A DNA stretch of 11,423 nt from Acidobacteriota bacterium (lineage in GTDB: Bacteria; Acidobacteriota; Vicinamibacteria; Vicinamibacterales; Vicinamibacteraceae), in assembly GCA_023427865.1 (NCBI GenBank), contig JAEYZV010000001.1:1-11423 (forward strand), written 5' to 3'. The position numbers were made by a program, and so were the translations under genes. The notes below the pieces were generated by a model that worked only from the letters and a program-made list of their open reading frames with translations, searched no databases and was not told where the DNA came from. Position 1 is the stretch's first letter. The number at the start of each line of letters is the position of its first letter. This document shows, piece by piece, positions 1-7,789 of the stretch.

Positions 1-24
1 CCCCCTGCTACGATCTCCCCCGAC

Positions 25-1866
<1,842 letters not shown>

Positions 1867-1911
1867 TTTCGCCTCTTTACGCTTTCCCTTCGCCACGCTA
1901 TCGTGATGCCC

Positions 1912-1937
1912 ATGGCCCCGCCACCGGGGCCATTTTC
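1912..1937 (+). terminator. Intrinsic terminator-like hairpin after recQ
   Basis: A perfect 9-bp stem, ATGGCCCCG (1912-1920) with CGGGGCCAT (1925-1933), closes a 4-nt CCAC loop and runs into TTTTC. It lies 45 bp after the recQ stop. The T tract is short, so termination efficiency is uncertain. The position suggests that recQ and dnaE2 are separate transcription units. Confidence 0.6.
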
Positions 1938-2010
1938 GGCGGAGGCATCTTCGTCTTTTATTCGCTGTGGCGGTAGGGCCGGCTGTCTTCGATGCGCCCT
2001 GCCGTCTCCG

Positions 2011-2068
2011 CTACCCGCTACCCGATACCCGCTCCCGCTACCCGCTACCCGGCCCCCGACTCCCGATC
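2011..2068 (+). repeat. Heptamer array abutting the dnaE2 start codon
   Basis: Eight tandem units fill this stretch: CTACCCG twice, ATACCCG, a 6-nt CTCCCG, CTACCCG twice, GCCCCCG and ACTCCCG, then ATC and the dnaE2 ATG. It occupies the place where a ribosome-binding site should be, and no purine-rich Shine-Dalgarno motif is present. The units are related to the TCCCGAR heptamers inside dnaE2. The rest of the 202-bp recQ-dnaE2 gap holds the terminator hairpin; no convincing promoter is visible. Confidence 0.85.
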
Positions 2069-5000
2069 ATGTACGTCGAACTGCACACCGCATCGGCCTT
2101 CTCGTTCCTCGACGGCGCGTCGCTGCCCGAGGCGCTCGTCGATCGGGCGAAGTCGCTCGGCTACGACGCGCTCGCGCTGCTCGATCGCGACGGCGTGTAC
2201 GGCGCACCGCGGTTCTACCAGGCGGCCAGGAAGGCGGGTCTGCGCGCCCTGGTCGGCGCAGAGCTGACGATGCAGACCGGCACGCCGGCGCGCCTGCCGG
2301 GCACGGCGCCGCTGCACCCGCCGCTCGTCTGGCGGCTGCCCGTGCTCGTCGAGTCGGCGCAGGGGTACCGATCGCTGTGCCGCCTCGTCACGCGGATGAA
2401 GATGGCCGCTGCCAAGGGGCAGGGGGCGCTTACGCTTTCCGACCTCGATGGCGCGGTGAGTGGGCTGGTGGCGATCGTCGGGCGGCCGATGCTGGCTGCC
2501 GACCGCCACGGCGTGGCCGGGCTGCTCGATCAGGTCATCGGCGTGTTCGGGCGCGGCCATGTGTCCGTGGAGGTGCAGCGGCACCTCACGCGCGACGAGG
2601 AGGCCGACAACCGCATCCTGATCTCGGCGGCCGAGGCGTACCGCGTGCCGGTGATCGCCACCAATGGCGTGCGGTTCGCCACGCCGGACGCGCGGCCGCT
2701 GTACGACGTGCTCACGTGCATCCGGCACGGCACCACGCTCGAGCACGCCGGGCGCCGCCTGGCGGTCAACGCCGAACGCTACCTCAAGTCGCCCAGGCAG
2801 ATGCAGGTGCTCTTCAGCGACATGCCGCAGGCACTCGCCAACGCCCGTGCGCTCGCCGAACGCCTCGACTTCACGCTCGCGAACCTCGGGTACCGCTTTC
2901 CGGACTACCCCGTGCCCGACGGCGAGACGCAGGCGTCGTTCCTCCGGCGCATCACCGAGGCGGGAGCGCACTGGCGCTACCGCCCGCTCACCGACAAGGC
3001 CCGCCGGCAGATCGCGCGCGAACTGGATCTGATCGAGAAGCTCGATCTCGCCGGCTACTTCCTCATCGTCTGGGACCTCGTGAACTTCTGCCGCCAGCAG
3101 GACATCCTGGTGCAGGGCCGCGGATCGGCGGCCAACAGCGCGGTCTGCTACAGCCTCGGCATCACCGCCGTCGATCCGGTGGGCATGGAGCTCCTCTTCG
3201 AGCGCTTCCTCTCGGAGGAGCGCGGCGAGTGGCCCGACATCGATCTCGACCTGCCGAGCGGCGACCGGCGCGAGCAGGCGATCCAGTACCTGTACACGCG
3301 GTATGGCGACCGCGGTGCCGCGATGACCGCCAACGTCATCACCTACCGCGCGCGCAGTGCGGCACGCGAAGTCGGCAAGGTGCTCGGCTGCCCGCCGGAC
3401 ATGGTCGACACGCTCGCCAGGGTGATGAGCCCCTTCGAGTGGCAGGACCCGAAGGACACGCTCGCACGCCACCTGCGCGATCTCGGCGTCGATCCGGACC
3501 TGCCGCAGATCCAGCGCTTCGGCGATCTGTGGATCCGGATGCAGGACATTCCGCGGCACCTCGGGCAGCACTCGGGTGGCATGGTGCTGTGCCAGGGCCG
3601 GCTCGACGACGTGGTGCCGCTCGAGCCGGCGAGCATGCCGGGCCGGGTGGTGGTGCAGTGGGACAAGGAAGACTGCGCCGACATGGGCATCGTCAAGGTC
3701 GACCTGCTCGGCCTCGGGATGCTGGCCGTGCTGCAGGAAGCCATCACGATCGTGAACACGACCGCCGCCGCGCAGGCCCATGCGGAAGGACGTGCCACCG
3801 AGGAGGAGCCGCCGCCGGCCATCGACCTGGCGCACCTGCCGCCCGACGACCCCGTCGTGTACCAGATGCTGCAGGAGGCCGACACCGTCGGGCTCTTCCA
3901 GGTCGAGTCGCGCGCGCAGATGGCGACGCTGCCGCGCCTGAAGCCGACCTGCTTCTACGACCTCGTGGTGGAAGTGGCGATCATCAGGCCCGGCCCGATC
4001 GTCGGGCAGATGGTGCACCCCTATCTCGCGCGCCGGCGCGGCGACGAGCCGGTGTCGTACGCGCATCCCTCGCTCGAGCCGATCCTGAAGCGCACGCTCG
4101 GCGTGCCGCTGTTCCAGGAGCAGTTGCTGCGCATGGCGATGGTCGTCGCCGGTTTCTCGGGTGGCGAGGCCGAGGAGTTGCGACGTGCCATGGGGTTCAA
4201 GCGGTCGGAGGCGCGCATGCGCCAGATCGAGGGGCGGCTGCGGGCGGGCATGGCCGAGCGCGGCATCACCGGTGAAACGGCGGAGACGATCCTCAGGTCG
4301 ATTTCGTCGTTCGCGCTGTACGGGTTTCCGGAATCGCACGCGGCGAGCTTCGCGCTCATCGTGTATGCGAGCGCTTACCTGAAGGTGTACTACCCGGCCG
4401 CGTTCTACACCGGGCTGCTCAACAACCAGCCGCTCGGCTTCTACCATCCCGCCACGCTGATCAAGGACGCGCAGCGGCACGGCGTGCGTTTCCTGCCCGT
4501 GGACGTGCAGCAGTCGGCGTGGCACTGCCACATCACGCCGGAGGGCGCGGTGCGCCTCGGCTTCTGCATGGTCCAGGGCCTGCGTGAAGAGGTCGGCCGG
4601 AAGCTCGAAGCAGGCGGCACGCTGCAGGCGATCCGACCTCGTCACCCTGCAGCCAATCCCGAATCCCGAATCCCGAATGCCGAGTCCCGGGTCCCGTCGA
4701 GCGGAGGCCGACGGCCGACTGACGAAGGCCGAACGTCGCACGCGCTCGTATGTCCCAAGTGCGGTGCCGACGACGCGTCGATGTTCGAGGTCGAGGCGTG
4801 CGGCGACGGCAACCGGCACGTGTACTGCGGCGTCTGCGCGCACGATTGGCAGGAGCGGCCGGTCCGGCAGCGGATCGGAGACGAGGCGCGCCCTGGCGCT
4901 GGCAGGCTGCAGGCCGCAGGCGGCAGGCTGCCCGAGGCGGTGGATACGAAGGCCAAAGGCCGACCGACGAAGGCCGGCGCCTTGCGATTCCCGTCACTCG

Positions 5001-5845
5001 ACGCCCTCGTGGCTGCCACCGGCATCCGGCGCGACGAACTGAACACGCTCGCGAGTCTCGGCGCCCTCAACAGCTTCGGGGTGGATCGCCGTGGCGCCCT
5101 CTGGGAGGCCGAGCGCGTCGTGCGGCCTTCAGGTGACCTGTTTGCGTGCCTCGATGACGGCGCCGATGCGGTCGTCGTGACCTCAGGCCCGGAGACGGCC
5201 GACTCGTCGAGCCGGCCCGGCCACCCTGTGACCAGTCCCGAATCCCGAGTCCCCAGTCCCGAGATCGCCTTCCCGAGTCCCGAGTCCCGAGTCCCCAGTC
5301 CCGAGACCGCCCTCCCGAGTCTCGAGTCCCGAGTCCCCAGTCCCGAGATCGCCTTCCCGAATCCCGAATCCCCAATCCCGAATCCCGAGATTGCTCTTCC
5401 CAAGGCCGGCGACAGCCCGTTGCCCCCCATGACCCCCATGGAGCGCATCGTCGCGGACTACCGGGGCAGCGGCGTGACCATCGGGCCGCACCCGATGGCG
5501 CTGCGTCGCGCCGACCTGCGGCTGCGTGGCGTGATGCGGTCCGACGAGCTCGGCCGGACACGTGGCGGGCGCCGCGTGCGCGTGGCGGGTGCCGTCATCA
5601 CGCGTCAGCGCCCCGGCACGGCCAAGGGCATGGTGTTCCTCACGCTGGAGGACGAGGTCGGGCTCGCCAACGTGATCATCCGACCCGACGTGTTCGAACG
5701 GCAGCGGCCGCTGATCCTGCGCGCTCCCTTCCTCGTGGTCGAAGGCGTGCTGCAGCAACAGGAGGGGGTGACATCCGTGCGCGCCGAGCGCGTGATGGGA
5801 TTTGCCGGCGACCAGCCGGGCACGCCATCACACGACTTCAGGTGA
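2069..5845 (+). CDS. dnaE2: Error-prone DNA polymerase, DnaE2/ImuC type, with two repeat-built insertions
   Basis: This C-family polymerase is of the type used for damage-induced translesion synthesis. Domains: a PHP domain from residue 3 (ELHTASAFSFLDGAS; LLDRDG replaces the TDH motif of replicative DnaE), the palm with RGSAANSAVCYSLG (351-364) and catalytic D392/D394 in WPDIDLD, the third aspartate D545 in KVDLLGL, fingers, a helix-hairpin-helix region (GFPESHAASFALIVYASAY, 752-770; DELNTLASLGALNSFG), and a C-terminal OB fold (about 1168-1245). At 1258 residues it is longer than the usual 1030-1090. The excess fits two insertions, at about 850-971 and 1040-1117, made of DNA repeats and a zinc-ribbon-like segment. 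ATG 2069 is chosen because the conserved N-terminus begins there; GTG 1967 would only add translated heptamers. imuA and imuB, its common partners, are absent from the window. The gene is convergent with vapC. Confidence 0.93.
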   Translation: MYVELHTASAFSFLDGASLPEALVDRAKSLGYDALALLDRDGVYGAPRFYQAARKAGLRALVGAELTMQTGTPARLPGTAPLHPPLVWRLPVLVESAQGYRSLCRLVTRMKMAAAKGQGALTLSDLDGAVSGLVAIVGRPMLAADRHGVAGLLDQVIGVFGRGHVSVEVQRHLTRDEEADNRILISAAEAYRVPVIATNGVRFATPDARPLYDVLTCIRHGTTLEHAGRRLAVNAERYLKSPRQMQVLFSDMPQALANARALAERLDFTLANLGYRFPDYPVPDGETQASFLRRITEAGAHWRYRPLTDKARRQIARELDLIEKLDLAGYFLIVWDLVNFCRQQDILVQGRGSAANSAVCYSLGITAVDPVGMELLFERFLSEERGEWPDIDLDLPSGDRREQAIQYLYTRYGDRGAAMTANVITYRARSAAREVGKVLGCPPDMVDTLARVMSPFEWQDPKDTLARHLRDLGVDPDLPQIQRFGDLWIRMQDIPRHLGQHSGGMVLCQGRLDDVVPLEPASMPGRVVVQWDKEDCADMGIVKVDLLGLGMLAVLQEAITIVNTTAAAQAHAEGRATEEEPPPAIDLAHLPPDDPVVYQMLQEADTVGLFQVESRAQMATLPRLKPTCFYDLVVEVAIIRPGPIVGQMVHPYLARRRGDEPVSYAHPSLEPILKRTLGVPLFQEQLLRMAMVVAGFSGGEAEELRRAMGFKRSEARMRQIEGRLRAGMAERGITGETAETILRSISSFALYGFPESHAASFALIVYASAYLKVYYPAAFYTGLLNNQPLGFYHPATLIKDAQRHGVRFLPVDVQQSAWHCHITPEGAVRLGFCMVQGLREEVGRKLEAGGTLQAIRPRHPAANPESRIPNAESRVPSSGGRRPTDEGRTSHALVCPKCGADDASMFEVEACGDGNRHVYCGVCAHDWQERPVRQRIGDEARPGAGRLQAAGGRLPEAVDTKAKGRPTKAGALRFPSLDALVAATGIRRDELNTLASLGALNSFGVDRRGALWEAERVVRPSGDLFACLDDGADAVVVTSGPETADSSSRPGHPVTSPESRVPSPEIAFPSPESRVPSPETALPSLESRVPSPEIAFPNPESPIPNPEIALPKAGDSPLPPMTPMERIVADYRGSGVTIGPHPMALRRADLRLRGVMRSDELGRTRGGRRVRVAGAVITRQRPGTAKGMVFLTLEDEVGLANVIIRPDVFERQRPLILRAPFLVVEGVLQQQEGVTSVRAERVMGFAGDQPGTPSHDFR
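4655..4696 (+). repeat. Six-unit heptamer array inside dnaE2
   Basis: Six heptamers lie in tandem: AATCCCG three times, then AATGCCG, AGTCCCG and GGTCCCG, 42 nt in total. They are translated in frame as NPESRIPN followed by AESRVPS at the start of the first dnaE2 insertion. Because 42 is a multiple of 21, the polymerase frame is kept. Gain or loss of a single unit would break it. Confidence 0.85.
4705..4731 (+). repeat. Left 27-bp direct repeat flanking the zinc-ribbon segment
   Basis: This copy, beginning AGGCCGACGGCCGACTGACG, matches 4950-4976 at 24 of 27 positions. It is read in a different codon phase from the right copy, so the similarity exists at DNA level rather than as a conserved peptide. 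Confidence 0.75.
4751..4837 (+). other. Zinc-ribbon-like segment encoded within dnaE2
   Basis: Residues 895-923 of the polymerase contain CPKCG (C895, C898) and, 21 residues on, CGVC (C920, C923), with a further cysteine at 911. This spacing is typical of a small zinc ribbon. It lies between the palm/fingers part (ending near RKLEA, 844-848) and the helix-hairpin-helix segment FPSLDALVAATG (974-985), which are adjacent or nearly so in ordinary DnaE2 proteins as I recall them. Metal binding and any role in DNA or protein contact are inferred from the cysteine pattern alone. Confidence 0.6.
4950..4976 (+). repeat. Right 27-bp direct repeat flanking the zinc-ribbon segment
   Basis: This copy, beginning AGGCCAAAGGCCGACCGACG, differs from 4705-4731 at three positions. 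Just before it lies another short internally repetitive stretch, GGCAGGCTGCAGGCCGCAGG (from 4901) continuing to about 4933. The whole insertion is therefore a patchwork of repetitive DNA. Confidence 0.75.
5234..5401 (+). repeat. Four 42-nt tandem repeats encoding a 14-residue unit in dnaE2
   Basis: Four consecutive 42-nt units encode SPESRVPSPEIAFP, SPESRVPSPETALP, SLESRVPSPEIAFP and NPESPIPNPEIALP (residues 1056-1111). Each unit is built from four TCCCGAR-like heptamers plus a 14-nt variable tail, so it is a higher-order repeat of the same heptamer family. The product is a proline- and serine-rich, presumably flexible linker between the helix-hairpin-helix region and the C-terminal OB fold. 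The frame is open throughout. Confidence 0.92.
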
Positions 5846-5940
5846 AGAAATTGCAGAATTGCAGGAATTTCAGAATGGCCTCACCACCGCCACCCTTCGA
5901 GGCCTCATTGCAGGCGATGCCATTCTGAAATTCTGCAATT
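5846..5940. repeat. AT-rich inverted-repeat (hairpin) element, copy A
   Basis: The whole gap between the dnaE2 stop and the end of vapC is a hairpin element. Left arm 5857-5879 pairs with right arm 5919-5940 over 22 bp with one bulged base, around a 39-nt loop. The arms are made of words such as AGAATTGCAG and GAATTTCAGAAT. The AT-rich arms contrast with the GC-rich genes. It is related to copy B (7661-7789): an 18-nt identical stretch (5923-5940 and 7760-7777), a shared CAGAATTGCAG, and a shared TCGAGGC in the loop. By position it could act as a bidirectional terminator for the convergent genes; this is inference. Confidence 0.8.
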
Positions 5941-6355
5941 ACCCGTGCTCTCCATACGGATCCACGACGGGCACCCCCGCCTTCTCGAACTCGGTGCGGT
6001 TGCGCGAGACGACGGTGAAGCCGTGGGCGAGTGCAATGGCGGCGACGAGGCTGTCGGTGACGGGCATCGAAAGGCCGGCGCGGCGCAACCGCGCGAGCAG
6101 GGCGGCCCAGGCCTGTGCCGCCTCGGCGTCGAACGGCACCACGGGGAGGCGGCTCGCCCCCGTGGCGAACCACCGCTCGAGCGCCGTGCGCTGCTTGCCG
6201 CGGGGACGTAACAGGATGCCGTGCTGCAGTTGCCCGAGCGCGAACGGATCGACCACGAGTTCGGCCTCGTGCGCGCGCAGCCATTCCACCACGCGCGGGC
6301 TCGGTGTGCGGCGCGTCAGTTCCCCGAGCACCAGCGCGTCGGCCAGGTACTTCAC
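5939..6355 (-). CDS. vapC: PIN-domain toxin, VapC-like, with altered active site
   Basis: The 138-residue PIN-domain protein is of VapC toxin length. Such toxins are Mg-dependent RNases that cut tRNA, rRNA or mRNA and are held inactive by the adjacent antitoxin. Conserved features: the N-terminal aspartate D6 (YLADALVLGEL, where families usually show LDTNVLSEL), D101 in MPVTDSLVAAIALAHG, and the C-terminal SRNRTEF...GVPVVDPY. The acidic residue expected in the ELRRGI motif is glutamine here (GQLQHGI, Q42), and the usual D of TRNxxDF is E122, so activity may be reduced or lost. The GTG start at 6355 overlaps the antitoxin stop by four bases (GTGA), which suggests translational coupling. The TAA stop lies in the arm of hairpin element A. 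Confidence 0.87.
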   Translation of the reverse strand: MKYLADALVLGELTRRTPSPRVVEWLRAHEAELVVDPFALGQLQHGILLRPRGKQRTALERWFATGASRLPVVPFDAEAAQAWAALLARLRRAGLSMPVTDSLVAAIALAHGFTVVSRNRTEFEKAGVPVVDPYGEHG

Positions 6356-6579
6356 AGCACCTCTGTCGACTCCGACTTCACCGGCACGAAGTAGTCCCTG
6401 GCAGGGCAGGAGAGCAGCCAGTCCACCGTGCCCACGGGCGTGGGCGTGCGGCGCACGAGCCGGTATTCGCCGCGATCGAGCCGCTCGATCTCGAACTGTT
6501 GACCCGGCTCGATCCCGTCGCGCTCGCGCAGTTCGGCCGGTAACACGATCTGCCCCTTGGACGAGACGGTCGTGCGCAC
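6352..6579 (-). CDS. vapB: AbrB/MazE-fold antitoxin of the VapBC pair
   Basis: The 75-residue protein begins with a swapped-hairpin AbrB/SpoVT DNA-binding domain (TTVSSKGQIVLPAELRERDG, then EPGQQFEIERL at about 24-34). Its C-terminal tail (TVDWLLSCPARDYFVPVKSE then STEVL) resembles the toxin-binding tail of VapC-associated antitoxins (WLLxCPxxxxFVPIxSEST). It should neutralise the PIN protein encoded next and, with it, repress its own operon. The start is set at GTG 6579 because the AbrB domain begins there; a longer reading to 6768 would run antisense through the kinase gene's C-terminal codons in another frame. The stop overlaps the vapC start. It lies 31 bp after the GHMP kinase stop on the same strand. 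Confidence 0.88.
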   Translation of the reverse strand: MRTTVSSKGQIVLPAELRERDGIEPGQQFEIERLDRGEYRLVRRTPTPVGTVDWLLSCPARDYFVPVKSESTEVL

Positions 6580-6581
6580 CT

Positions 6582-6602
6582 GCGTAAGGTAACGTCTTAC
6601 GC
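6582..6602 (-). promoter_or_regulatory. Inverted repeat upstream of the antitoxin gene, candidate autoregulatory operator
   Basis: A perfect 7-bp inverted repeat, GCGTAAG (6582-6588) and CTTACGC (6596-6602), is separated by 7 nt (GTAACGT). It ends two bases before the antitoxin GTG. The position fits an operator for AbrB-type autorepression by the toxin-antitoxin complex. A weak hairpin after the upstream kinase gene is the alternative, but there is no T tract on the minus strand. Confidence 0.45.
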
Positions 6603-6610
6603 GTCGGGGC

Positions 6611-7660
6611 TCAAGCGTCGGTTCCGGCCGATGTGGCGTGCACGCCCCCGGCGGCCAGCTGCACGTCGAGCACGCTCGCCTCCGGACAGCCGGTCGCCAG
6701 CCGGTGCAGGAACGCCTCGCGATCGCTCGTGAGCACCGCCAGCGAGCCGCCGGGACCGCCGGCGCCATTCACCTTCCAGCCGAGGGCGCCGGTCTCGCGC
6801 GCCACGGCCATCACGGCGCGGGCCTCCGCGCTCACGATCGCCGGCTGCAACGCGGCCTGCACCTCCGTGTTGCGCGTCAGGACTGCGCCGTATGTCTCCA
6901 GATCGCCCTCCTGCAGCGCCCGTGCGCCGTCGCGCGCGCAGGCACGCAGCGTCTCCAGCCGCGGGTCGTCGGCGCCCGCCTCCGACAGCGCCGCGACGAC
7001 CTGCGCATGGACGACCGAGGACACGTGGCCACGCTCGAGGAGCACCACGACGAGTTGTCGCTGCAGCGCTTCGCGCGCCTCGTCGGGCACGGCCAGCGCG
7101 ATGCGTCGGCCGACCGGGTACTCGTCCATCTCGATCAGGTTGATTCCGCCGGCCGCCGCGGCCCACTGGTCCTGGATGCCGCTCTGCTGCCCCAGCCGCC
7201 CCGTCTCGATCTCGTGCGCGCGGCGAGCCAGCCTCGCCGCGGCGTCACCACCGTCGTCAGCGCCCGATCCGCCCGTCCCGCACTGCGCCCGCAGGGCGTC
7301 GAGGGCGGCGATCACCGCCACGCACAGGCTGGCCGACGTGCCCATGGACGCGCCGGGCGGCACGCGGGAGCCAATCGCGAGCGACCAGGCGCCCTCGGGC
7401 ACCGGGCCCTCGTCGAGGCATGCCGCAACGAGCGGATCCGGCCACTCCCGCGGCGGTGTTCCCGGTGTCCAGTGCCACTCGCGATCGAAGTTGTGCAACC
7501 GGACTTCCACTCCAGACGGTCCGTCCGCCGGCCGAAGCGTCACGTCCACGCCAGGCCACACGGCCACGTGGCACACGACGCCGCGCCGGCTGAACCATGT
7601 ATCGGTCCAGCCACCGAGGTCGGCGATGCGGGTGGGGGCGGAGATGGAGATGTCGACCAT
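6611..7660 (-). CDS. GHMP-family sugar kinase (heptose-7-phosphate kinase/fucokinase-like)
   Basis: The 349-residue protein has all three GHMP motifs: N-terminal APTRIADLGGWTD (8-20), the ATP-binding loop PPGASMGTSAS (101-111), and C-terminal GWKVNGAGGPGGSLAVL (294-310). The central segment GQQSGIQDQWAAAAGGIN (157-174), with D164 as the likely catalytic base, resembles HddA-type D-glycero-D-manno-heptose 7-phosphate kinases and the kinase part of fucokinases. It probably phosphorylates a sugar or sugar phosphate with ATP in the cytoplasm; the substrate cannot be read from the sequence. ATG 7660 is chosen because a start further upstream (TTG 7690) would lie inside hairpin element B. No Shine-Dalgarno motif is visible before the ATG. 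No heptose or capsule gene is nearby, so the pathway is unclear. Confidence 0.88.
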   Translation of the reverse strand: MVDISISAPTRIADLGGWTDTWFSRRGVVCHVAVWPGVDVTLRPADGPSGVEVRLHNFDREWHWTPGTPPREWPDPLVAACLDEGPVPEGAWSLAIGSRVPPGASMGTSASLCVAVIAALDALRAQCGTGGSGADDGGDAAARLARRAHEIETGRLGQQSGIQDQWAAAAGGINLIEMDEYPVGRRIALAVPDEAREALQRQLVVVLLERGHVSSVVHAQVVAALSEAGADDPRLETLRACARDGARALQEGDLETYGAVLTRNTEVQAALQPAIVSAEARAVMAVARETGALGWKVNGAGGPGGSLAVLTSDREAFLHRLATGCPEASVLDVQLAAGGVHATSAGTDA

Positions 7661-7789
7661 TGGAGAAATTTCAGAATTGCAGAATTTCAAGAATGTCTTG
7701 CCATGGCCAACCGTCGAGGCATCCAGACGCTACGCGATTCCGCAATTCTGATTCCGAAATTCTGAAATTCTGCAATTCTGAAATTCTCT
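7661..7789. repeat. AT-rich inverted-repeat (hairpin) element, copy B
   Basis: This element fills the entire 129-bp gap between the dus stop and the GHMP kinase start. Arms 7667-7689 and 7763-7785 are perfect 23-nt inverted repeats, and the stem extends by four more pairs (7691-7694 with 7759-7762) after a one-base bulge. The loop of about 64 nt is GC-richer and contains GTCGAGGC, matching TTCGAGGC in the copy A loop. Arms consist of GAATTTCAG/AATTGCAG words. In a minus-strand transcript it would form a large hairpin between dus and the kinase. Confidence 0.82.

Noticed and set aside
1903..4275. Open frame overlapping dnaE2 in another plus frame (790 residues)
   Set aside because: It is an Arg/Ala-rich shadow starting in the terminator hairpin. 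No domain is visible and the DnaE2 frame is certain.
2045..4843. Very long open frame antisense to dnaE2 (932 residues)
   Set aside because: The plus strand encodes a full polymerase with all catalytic motifs. The antisense product has low-complexity Arg/His-rich content and no domain.
5234..5401. CRISPR array
   Set aside because: The units are contiguous 42-nt tandem copies built of heptamers, with no unique spacers, and are in frame within dnaE2.
4655..5401. Frameshifted or split dnaE2 pseudogene
   Set aside because: One frame stays open across both insertions and the conserved helix-hairpin-helix and OB-fold blocks lie in that same frame on the far side.
6352..6768. Longer antitoxin starting at 6768
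   Set aside because: The extra N-terminal residues overlap the kinase coding sequence in another frame and look like shadow sequence. The AbrB domain begins at the GTG at 6579.
7661..7690. Upstream start of the GHMP kinase inside the repeat
   Set aside because: The added residues (MKFCNSEISP) are simply translated repeat-element words, and the conserved N-terminus begins just after the ATG at 7660.
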